DNA of 64,000 nucleotides from Branchiostoma floridae (Eukaryota; Chordata; Leptocardii; Amphioxiformes; Branchiostomatidae). A model generated the notes under the pieces. It saw only the letters and a list, made by a program, of their open reading frames with translations, did not search any database and was not told the DNA's origin. The stretch is taken from NCBI RefSeq assembly GCF_000003815.2, contig NC_049988.1:14892452-14956451 (forward strand), written 5' to 3'. The position numbers and the translations under genes were made by a program. Numbering within the stretch: the stretch's first letter is position 1; the number at the start of each line of letters is the position of its first letter. Of this stretch, positions 24,577 through 35,700 are shown piece by piece.

Positions 24577-26192
24577 AATCAACTACATACAATAGTGCAA
24601 TATACATTTCTATTAGTGCCTACAGCCGGGATGTGTGTACTAGAAATGCTTCAGATTCTACAACACTATCAGTAACAGTACTTGTAATACAGAATTGATG
24701 TCAGATTTACCTTTTGATATAGATTGTAGATATAGATATGTGACAGAAATTCCGTGGTAGATAAAGCACTTGAACCACTACACGGCTGAATGACTGTATA
24801 GCGAAAGTAGATGGATTTCTGTGAACCTCGATTTTGTAACTGGGATAAGATTCAAGGTGTAATTTCAGTATGTTTTAAGTGACATCAAGGCAAACAAAAA
24901 CGGAAATCATTCTTTATCTGTGAAATGTGTTGAGCGATCTGTAAAACCTTTATCCCAAGTCCTCAGCTGTCGGGGGCTCTAGTGGAAAGGATGTGTAAAC
25001 AAGTTACAGATATCTTACGTTACAATACTCTGCAATAAGGCCAACTAGACATAAACTACCATACAACGTTTTTCAGTAAAGGCATCAATAGAATATTCTC
25101 CAGACATTACCTATAAAGAAGTCTAATAGCTTTCTTCTAGATATTTTGTTTATGAAAATGATAGACAACGATGTGGAAGATCTGCAACAAAGTATCAAGC
25201 GTAGCTAGAGAGAAAACACTGGGACAGAGAAAAGCTTATTAACCAAGGTGCCCTGGACAATCAATCGATCAATCAAAGACCATTGCTTCATGGGGATAGG
25301 GGTTGTCTATCTGTAAGTTTAATAAACATACACATAAAAAGTTTGTTACGTCGAAGGCTACAAAGGGGACTGTAGTGCAATAGATTGAGTTTTGTTCTAA
25401 TATTGTATACTGAATGACACGTAAAAGAACTCTATGTTTAGAAGATGGTATCAGAGAGTTGAAATACAAAGTTACTTATTATTCCGATAGCACTGTGTGA
25501 TATCGTGAACTTTTTTTTCCATTTTCAGCACAATCATTTACGAGTAGTATTTGCGTTGGCCTGTGTGCACTGTACTAAGGAGATCGATATGACAGAAGGA
25601 GTAGTAGGACGCAGTCTTATGTTGCCATATTGCAGTTTCGTAGCACTGCTAGGTTAGCTAAGACTGTGAATTCAAAAGCCGTTGCCGTTGTTTTATCCAA
25701 GAAGTGCACTAGTCCTTCATATCCACAAGGGGGCGCTATTGAGCGGCACCTAAATCTATAAACGTATTCAGTTACTCGAACAGATCTTTAGAATAACACA
25801 CGACCGAGCTGCTTCTCTTTGATGTCAAAAATAGTACACAACAAACACATGCTGCATGGACGCCAGTTGGGGCGTATCAAGAGCCTCTTGACCACCACTT
25901 GACCAGTAACGGCTGACACCCCGCTCAAGTACTAAGGTACAATTCATGCACAGCGAACACATTCTTCAAGTGGAAACAATATTGTAGTCATGTGACAATA
26001 GTGACAGCCAAAGCGATGGCATAAAGTGCAAAATAAAAGCAAATTTTGATAAAGGTTACTGGTAAAGTGTGATAACATAGAAATACTTTCTAACAGATTT
26101 TACTCGAAGGAAAGTCTTTACATTTATACGAGCATGCAACAGCTTGTGTCAGCATACGATGTTGGGCATTCAAGTGTACGCGAGTGTACGTG

Positions 26193-26377
26193 TAAAGCCC
26201 CCTTTACAAATCAAGAATTCAGCTCGGCCGAGTTGTCAGCGAGCTCNNNNNNNNNNNNNNNNNNNNNNNNNNNNNNNNNNNNNNNNNNNNNNNNNNNNNN
26301 NNNNNNNNNNNNNNNNNNNNNNNNNNNNNNNNNNNNNNNNNNNNNNAGCAAAATTCCTGATTTGTAAAGGGGGCTTT
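26193..26377. mobile_element. Inverted-repeat element spanning an N gap
   Basis: TAAAGCCCCCTTTACAAATC at 26193-26212 faces GATTTGTAAAGGGGGCTTT ending at 26377. The interior holds the 100-N gap 26247-26346, so the true length is unknown. The arms continue inward (AAGAATT / AATTCCT). Confidence 0.75.
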
Positions 26378-26424
26378 GGCAACACTATGAACGTACTTTG
26401 GGATCGACACGTGGATGGCTCACC

Positions 26425-26432
26425 CATATATA
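26425..26432 (+). promoter_or_regulatory. TATA-like sequence upstream of GALNT B
   Basis: CATATATAG about 330 bases before the ATG at 26764. If functional it would give a 5' leader of about 300 bases. Position is the only support. Confidence 0.2.
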
Positions 26433-26763
26433 GTGCGCTGCTTGATTAAAGCACCTCTTCAACAGCACTGTTCTGGCTGGTACTCATATTGGTACCTCTA
26501 GTGTAGATCGCATCCGGGTGGCGAAACTATCTATTTGAACAAAAAACCTTGTGCAAACTTGGACGGTTTTTGCTGTGGTTACTGTGGGAGATGCATGGCT
26601 TGGATACTATTCTTGTCGTGGATGATATTCAAGTGTTCGTACAAAGTGTACCAATGCGGATCAACAAGACTGGAGGACACCCAAGGATGTTAAATCTTAT
26701 GCTCTGCTAAGCCTACGTTTTCTCTTGATACGTGGAAGGATACACGGCAAGCAAGACTGCGTC

Positions 26764-29700
26764 ATGGCTCTACTTGTAAGAAAGCGGACCGTTGTTGTGA
26801 TCATGCTCACATCCATGGTCTGGGTGTTTATGGATATTTTCTTCTTCATGAGGAATAGCGACTTCGTGAAAATGTCTGATTCGGAGAGGCTGAAGGAAAA
26901 GGTGAGAGAATATGCCGTGGAAAAAGTCACCGTGCGACCACCGGAAGGTAAGGAAGGGATTCGAGACGTGTACCACACGGAAGCAGCTCTACACACCCAG
27001 CGCCATCAAGTGCAGACCTTGAAAGAACAAATATTTCCACCCAATCTTGAACTGGAATCGAAAAGTAGCGTCCACGAAGATTTTCTGGTCACAGATTACA
27101 CTGAAGATGACGGAAGATACAATTATAATGCATACCCTGTTATATTTGACGATTTTCAACAGGAAACGGAAGACAAATCTGAAGATAAAAACGACATTGA
27201 AACGCCACCTGTAAAGATTCCACAACAGGCCAAAGATGACACAGAAAGTTACATAATCACCCATGATGCCACAGCTAAAATGGCGGACCAAAAACGGAAC
27301 GAAGAGGAAACACTTGATTATGATCAAGTTGATGAGCTTAGAAAGAAGTATGAACTCGTGACTATGTCGGAACTTATGTACAACACTCCTTCACCCTGGG
27401 TAGCATCGACACGCAAAACTGTTTACGATGACGTCCTAATCACAGAACGCTTGACGAATCAAACAATGAAGATATCTCACACTGAAAACGTCGAACAGCG
27501 GAAAGAACAGCTCAAAGAGAAAATCTCACCAACCGTTACCGAATCTGTAGCAGCTACGACAAAAAAGGCAACATTTGCAAACTTTATGGCTCGCCTGCCT
27601 TTTTTGGTGAAAAACGAAGCCCCCGGACCATATCGTAACCAGTATGACCCCACGGAGTTGGAAGAGACCATCCCTAAACACACCGTACTATCCATGAACT
27701 CCGTGACGATACGAAAACCTCCTCACAGTCCCGGGGAGGCAGGAAGACCCGTCACGACTAAGAAGGAAGACGACGCGATGGTGAAGAGCATGTTTGCGGA
27801 GGCGTCTTTCAATGTGTTTGTCAGTAACCTCATCTCTGTGGAGAGGACCATTCCCGACCTTAGGCCAACAAAGTAAGGTTTTTTAATCACTTTTGGTCAA
27901 TTTAAACCTACATTCGCTTGGTCGCACATGGGGCAATTACTGTCGTATTGAGGTCACCTGAGTTAGCGCCGAATGGGACCCACTCCAGACCCTTGCGATT
28001 TAGCCGTAAGCTCCTTACAATATTCAGTCCCTGGCTGCGGAGAGAGAGTAGCCGGCCCACCCAACAATGAACAACAAAAAAAGTAAAGCAAAAAAAAAAT
28101 GTCGCTAACCCAACACGCACGCTACTGGAAAGGGTCACAGTCCTTAGAATGGAACATAAGCCATAAGGCCATTGTGCTTGTCGAAAAGAGCTAGCTAGGT
28201 GAATTTCCCTGTACAATATAAACCTATAAAACTGTATATTGCGTCTATCTTTTCTGTCACAACACACTAGCAAAACCTAGTTACATCTGAATACATCATA
28301 TTGCATTCTTAGTCCAGGAGGTGATTCTCAGAGAAGGCCTAGCAAATGAGAAACGTCGCCCACCCTGAACATAATTCACCCAGCATCATAGAATGATAGC
28401 TTGATGTCTCTCGATCATTTTTGGATGTGATTTATATTATACTTATACTTATATTATTTTGGGTTATATTTCTTTTACCATGAGATGTCGCACGAATCAA
28501 GTGGCGGACGACCTGCCGCAGACGTCCATCATCATCACGTTCTGTGAGGAGTCGTGGTCCACCCTCCTCCGCACCCTGCACAGCATCATCAACCGATCAC
28601 CTCCCCATCTCATCAGGGAGATCATCTTGGTCGACGACTTCAGTAAAAGAGGTACAAAATGTCGTTTTGTCCGATAATAGACTTCATATGTAAGAAGTAG
28701 ATTTCACTTGTAGTTTCATAATGTAGTTTATCTTGTGCAATAATAGCCCAATTGCAGTTTACTGTCAAACCTTTGCAAGTGATCAGCTCTACCTGTCCTG
28801 TCAAATACGGCCACTTTTTGATGGTGTCTTCGATACCTTTTACCACTGACACAAGTCACTGTCTACAGCGACCACCTGCTCACATAAAACAGATTTTATC
28901 GGTCCCCTATGTGACCTTTTTGGGCAATTTTGATTGGACGTATTTTCATTTCATCTTACACACACTAGGTAAAAATAAAGTATCCCCAGCAAAAAGAACT
29001 ACATACACTGTCGATGACAACGAAAATGTTAATGATTAACATTTTTAATAATTTCTGTTATCTATCGCCATACACACACAGTCCACTTGAAGGGGAAGCT
29101 GGACGAATACATCAAGAGATTCCCACAGGTCAGGATCATGCGCACTGCGAAGAGGGAGGGTCTCATAAGAGCCCGGATGTTGGGAGCAGGTACGTGAGAT
29201 TCACGTTCTGAGGTAGGTAGCCGCCATGACAGTTGCCTCAAAATGCTTAGACCATATAAAAAAAGTCGACGATGTCATGCCTCCCTGATAGTTTTTTTAT
29301 GAATTTCTTAATGGCATAGCTCCTAGCTATCACAGATGGTAGTTATCCTCCCCTCAGCCCTACCCTTCTTTCCTTATCAATCCATACCAGCCCTCTCCCT
29401 CCCATTAGGGGTAATTCTTTGGAAAACACTGGACTATTCCGCACTACTTTCAGGAAGGAGGTGTCGGCCACAGTACCTAAAATATTGCGAGGTGGCCAAA
29501 CAAGCATAATCACAATGCTTCGTCGGGACCTCAATAACTATCCACATGTCAAAATCCATACAAATCCGTAGAAAGAATCTTGATAATATTGAGAACAAAT
29601 ACACATAACCAAAAACAGTACCCCCCTAGGCCCTTGGAAGTGAACCTCCTTTTCGGACGTAATAAACGTTGTGAAGTACATGTAATTTATGCTCTAAATA

Positions 29701-32700
29701 GTCGAAAAGCTTGGCTAAATCAATCATAACATAATAACGGTAATAATGTGTTCACCTATATATCTATCTTAGAGTTTATTCCAAGACATTTCCTGATTTT
29801 TTTTTTGCGTTCTATTTGTAGCCGCCGCCAGTGGTACAGTCCTGACGTTCCTGGACTCCCATATCGAGTGTAACGTGGGCTGGCTGGAGCCGCTACTGGA
29901 CAGGATCAGACAGAACAGGACCAACGTCGTCTGTCCTGTCATAGACGCCATAGACGACAGGACATTTGCGTAAGCTTTTCTATCTCGTTTGTTTTTATTT
30001 TTTGTTCTAAATCGTGAAGTACTCATCATGCTCTATGTAACGAAATATGTAACGTTAATCAAAGAAAAAACACATTAGGTACCTGGAAGCTCAGACCCTG
30101 CGAGGAGGCATGGACTGGAAAGAGCTGAAGTTCGAGTGGAGATCCATTCCCTCGTTCCAAGCGTTGGGTAGGAAGGACCAAAGTTGGCCTATCATGTAAG
30201 TACAATCTTATTAGTTCTTATTTCTGTGTTTCATGAGTCTTGTATACTTTTATTTTCATTTCACTGAAGAAAGACAGTGGATGCTGTCGGAAACGTCTAA
30301 ATAAACATAGTGTAGTGTCCAGTCGAAAGATTACTTCAACTTCTGTTACTGAATTCCTGGATGAGTAATCTGCACAAACGTACAAGCTTAGTTGTTCTGT
30401 AGTAACGTTTAGTTCACCTTTATCCAGCCAATTTCTACTATTTTTACAGCGATCTGCGGAGTCTAGTAGAACCTAGTTTTATACGTTTTCATATTGTATG
30501 CGAATGTTTTGGCATATAAAATTTTTAGTTTACTTTTGAATGTTTTTCTCTTCAGATCCCCCACCATGGCTGGCGGATTGTTCTCCATACAGAGGGACTA
30601 CTTTTACGAGCTCGGCGCCTACGACCCGGAACTATTTATCTGGGGCGGCGAGAACATAGAAATCTCCTTCAAGGTGATGTTTGTGTTAAAAAAATCCATT
30701 TTAAGCTGTAGATATGTTCAAACTTGATATATTTTGCTTTCGTCTAAGCCAAAGAAAAACATTGGCATACGTAGTTTCTTCAGACTCAGTTGAGTTGACA
30801 ATATATACTCTTATATGTTCTTGTTTTCGCTAACGGCTTGGCCGGCAAACTCTCCCTGCATGACAAATCCCCTGTGTAATCTGCCTTGGCTGCCGAAAAA
30901 TCTCTGCCGACCCTGGCTAAAAGTCTGATTTTCCATGGTATTTTCTCGTCAACTTAAAAGTTGTTTTTCTACAGATCTGGATGTGTGGAGGCCGGCTAGA
31001 GATTTTGCCCTGTTCTCGCGTGGGTCACGTGTTCAGAAAGAGCCAACCGTACATCTTCCCTGGCGGTGCCTTTGAAGTGTTCAGGTAGTTAATATCTTTA
31101 TCATAAGTCATTTGATCCAATTAAAAGATTAATGACTATACTATTTTCAAAAATATCATTATTTCTTATCTAAACTTATTTTATAACAAGTAGTAGTAAG
31201 CTCTTAACATTTTCTATTATATGTATTTGATAAAGCCATAACACCCGCCGAGTCGCCGAGGTCTGGCTGGACGACAAATATAAGAAGATTTTCTACGCGC
31301 TGATGCCGGAAGCTTTACACATCGACTACGGCAACATCACTGACCAGGTATGGCACAGAAGCGACACATAGCGACTTGCACGATAGCTGCACAAACCTGA
31401 TAAAGCCACCAAGTCGCTAAATGCTTTGGTCAGCACAGCACTGTTCTTTCAGTGTACTGACGGTATTGGTTCACGAAACGACATAACGTGTGTATATCGT
31501 GCATGTGAAAAGATATGACGGACTCTTCACTATCATATGAATTATGCTTTATAAAACTCTGCTTTTTTTTCTTTTATACTGAAATTTGCGGCTGAATTTC
31601 AGCTGGAGTTCCGACGTAAGTGTTGCCCGTTCAAGTGGTACTTAGAGAACATCTATCCCGACCTCGGGGTGCCGCAAATCAACCTCCAGGCTGTCGGAGA
31701 GGTAAAAACACGAGTCCTACACTTTTCAGTATTTACCTATATGAACAACTGTAAACAAGAAATAGAACACCTCACACCTTCGTAAAATATTTCATACTCC
31801 GTGAGTTTTTGTAAATTTCTTCTTTTATCAAATACTGCGAATTTCTTTCCAATTATGAATTATATGCATTTTTTGCATATATAACTTGGAACCCAGGCCA
31901 AGCCAACTATCCAATCGCGCACACTTAATTCCATCCTCCAATTTTAGCCTAAAACCAACCCACTCACTTCCACCCTGCTGAAACGACTATAAACAAAGCC
32001 AACATCGGATAAAACTTGGACACATATCGACACAAACAAACGGAAAACAATACCGCCATTTTCAGGAGGTATTTACATGGACCAGGAGGTTAGTAACTTG
32101 TTGACAGTTGTCACCTCTGTTCCCCTCTGTCAGATCCGGAACCTGGGCCAACAGGACGTGTGTGTGGACACGCTAGGCGGCGCGCACCTGGGGCTGTGGC
32201 CCTGTCATGGGCAGGGGGAGCACCAGGTGGGAAAACTTTCCGTATTTACTTGTAGCCTCCTTGGCAGACTTCAAGCGGGGGTGGGGGTGGGTGTATCTGG
32301 CGTACACCTATTCTAGGAAATGCGGAATCGCGGATTATCCTAGGACAGATCCAGATTTCAATCTGTCCTAACAGAGGCTCTGGTCCTAACCTGTCCTAGG
32401 ACAATGCGCAATCGTCTTTTATCTCAACCTATACAATCTCAACCAAACTGTGCCCGCCCAACTATGCACTACCTGTAATCATTAAGACGTCATCTTTGTG
32501 CATGATAAATGAGGCAGATAAATGATATGACATGTGGACAAAGTTAAAAAGCAGCAAACTCGTACTACTAGTAATGTTGTTTGCTGATAATGGCCTTGAG
32601 TCGGCGACTACTATTGAATTGTTTTATATTTTTATTTTAACACGCCTAAATGTTACGAATATTATATAATTACTTCCGTATTGTGTGATTTTCTGTAATT

Positions 32701-35700
32701 TCTAATTTGCATTTTTCTCTTCCGTAGAGTTTCAGCTTAGACAAAAGCGGAACGCTGAAGTCCGGATCGCTGTGTGTTATACGGGAGGTGGGGAAGGACG
32801 GGGAGGTTCTGTCTATGGGACTCTGCAAAAAGGAAAATGTCATGAAGTTCCAACATCAGGTACGTTGCGTATAACATATTTGATCGGTACGATGGTGATA
32901 ATGATTTGTTTTATATTAATGATTTGTTTATTTGTTTGTTTGTTTGTTTGTTTGTTTCACCGGTAAACCACCGTTAGACGTATCACACCAGTTTTGTAAC
33001 GGTAGGTCGAGCTGCAGATGAGCATACTGTAAGTTCTGATCCACTCATACCGGGGTGGACCTTTTCGTTAAAGTTGGAAGGTCCTTAACCGCATCGAGGT
33101 GTGGCTCTCCACTTGTGTTTCATTGGGAAAAATGACCCTAAACAGAGCTAGGTACTCATTTTCACCTGAGTCGAATGCCAAGGCCACAACGTGACCCGAA
33201 CTAGAACCTTGAGTCTACAACCCTCGACAAGAGCGCCGTAACGGAAGCTTTTAAGTTTGATCTGAATCTACGTTTTCAGGTTCAGACCTTTTCAGCTTCA
33301 CAGTTTGATAGTATCCTTTTTGAGGTGCGTAATTATTGGCCCTCCAGTATGAGTGATGCGGAAATCGTCGTCTGGAGCCTAAAGTCACCTATGTGCTAAA
33401 GCGACCATCCTGAAGCAGATGCCTAATTCCACAGAAAGCAGAAAACTTGTCGATGGGCGGGTGGGTGGGACGCTTCAGGCTCCAGACTTTGCCGGAGGGC
33501 CAGCACACAGAAGAATGATATATTCATGCGCGCATCTCTTATCTATAGGGGGAGTGACGTCATACTTTTCGGGCCAATCATTGTGCACCTCAAATAGTAT
33601 CCTTTTTGAGGTGCGTAATTATTGGCCCTCCAGTATGAGTGATGCGGAAATCGTCGTCTTCCGCCTTTGCCATCTCTGGCTATTGAGCCCTTCCTTTTCC
33701 CTTTGAACCCCTTAACTTTTGTACCTGTATCAGTATCTATAATTAGTATAGATATCTAGCTAACGTAACCGCCCTTCAGCGTAACGCATCAACGTGTCTG
33801 TGTCTGTATACATCAACGCGTTCGTATCTGGATCTATCTGGCTAATATAACATTCCTTTAGAAGAACGCTTGTCATCTGCTCCCTCTATACCTCTTTCAC
33901 CACACCCTTTCTCATTATTCTCTCTCAACTCCCCATCTCTCATTTCCCCTCTCTCAACTCCCTTCTCTCATGTAACTCCTTTCTCATCTTACCTCTCACG
34001 CTGCCTCTCCCTTGTACGGTACCCACTCTCAAACAACCCAACACTCATATATAGCCCACTCTCATTTTTTGCTGCACGACAAACAAAATGGAGGAAGCAA
34101 CGCAAAATTGTTATCTCAAAACCGTTCCTCTACGATCACTCGAAGGAAGAACGATAAGGACACGGCCAAGCCCAGTTCTGAATTATCCGCGTTAGAGGTA
34201 AAACAAAACTATTTTTCCCTCGCATCGCAGGACCATTTGTCTTGAGCCTCGACTGTCTCTATGCCCAACGGCCCCAGCCTTATCCAACCTCAACTTTCAA
34301 GCATCCGCTTGACGATGCTGATCCCCAACCTTTCAGAGGACGGAGACGCTCATATTTGCCACTCTTCCTGCTTAATAAACTCGACCCACCGAAGCAACAA
34401 TATGGAAAGACACCAGGCTTGCACAAGTGGAGTGCAAAACTGTTCCAAACGCCCACCGCGACCTCGGAGATGCATAATGCCCAAAAGTATTATTCTGAGT
34501 CCGGACGACCTCTCAACAGTTCAAACACGAAATTCTTTTTCCTCAATAGAGATAGCGGTAAGCCCAAGATGGAATCGAAAGACAAACATAGTGTTCCACA
34601 TCATAGCTTCGATGTTGGGATCCGGTGTAAAATCTGTAAGGGTACTTGTGTCGGCTGATTCAACTCAGTCAGTGAAGCGACAGCCAGAGATGATAAATCC
34701 GTCTAATACAATAGCGAAGTAACACCTTACGGTATCCAGCCTACGATTTCTTACAAGGTTTCCGACCTAGAAAAGTCCTCCCTTCTTTAATACCAGTCTG
34801 AGCCATTTTAGTCTTATTACCAAAATTGTATCAACCAAAAGAGTGTTCTAATCCATGTCTAGCTTTGATGCTTCAATTATGGTACACGATCTCGGAGTGC
34901 AATACAGAGAAACGCCCCTAGGTGTCTCAAATCGAAAGCTAACAGGAGGAGCTCATGTGACCACTCCAGAGTCCCTGTCACACAGGCATATGTGGCGATA
35001 GGGAGTATACGTGCCTGGCAAAGGCGCATATCACAACATCTGATATCCTTGCGGTTCCACACTGGATTTCTTAGTCTACCAAATGCAGAGGCGGCCAAGA
35101 GCGATCCTTCTCTTTGCGTCGTTTTAGTACTATGTACAACACTTCCCAGGAAAACAAACTCAGATTTTCACAACTATTGTGACCTCTATGGAAAAGATTT
35201 CTTGAACTATTTACCCGAGATGACTTCTCACTTGCAGCATTTCCTTTTCGAGCCCCTTTTCTTACATGCGACTTCAAGCTCACTTGTCGAGAACTGCAAT
35301 TTGCTGAATATTGTCGCTGAAAATGTAGCGTCATTATGCAAAGTCTCGGGCTGGGACGAAAATTAAGTACAGAGCAGAGTGGACTCATTCCTCAGCCAAC
35401 CGCCATCTATCACACCACAGCCATCTCTCCGTAAGACATTTGGACCCGCATATCTCCAGTTTTAAAACACTTTTATTCAGTTATGCCAAACTGGTTACGA
35501 AATGTGAATAAAGAGACTCTTTTTACACAACCAATGCTTTATTCACACCGACGTTTCGGTGACCGTCTGTTACCTTCTTCAGGGCAATTCTGACTGGTTC
35601 ACATTGTACTGCAGGACAGGTGTCGCTGCTCACAGTTCAGATGCGGTCACAAAACAAAAAGTATTTACATATGTACAAACAGCTTTGATGCACACATTTA

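Larger units (their letters stand above)
23541..26763. other. GALNT A 3' flank and intergenic stretch before GALNT B
   Basis: Contains an ACTC-rich tract (23879-23976), the 335-N gap, the possible GALNT A terminal exon tail (24372-24415), two inverted-repeat elements (24482-24576 and 26193-26377) and otherwise unremarkable AT-rich DNA. No further gene is supported. Confidence 0.5.

Noticed and set aside
26725-26763. Extended N-terminus of GALNT B
   Set aside because: The extension begins with TTG; the first ATG is at 26764, directly before the anchor as in paralogue A.
34242-34722. Candidate transposase in the 5 kb element
   Set aside because: Two overlapping frames in different phases, no RNase H-like, DDE or zinc-finger pattern seen.
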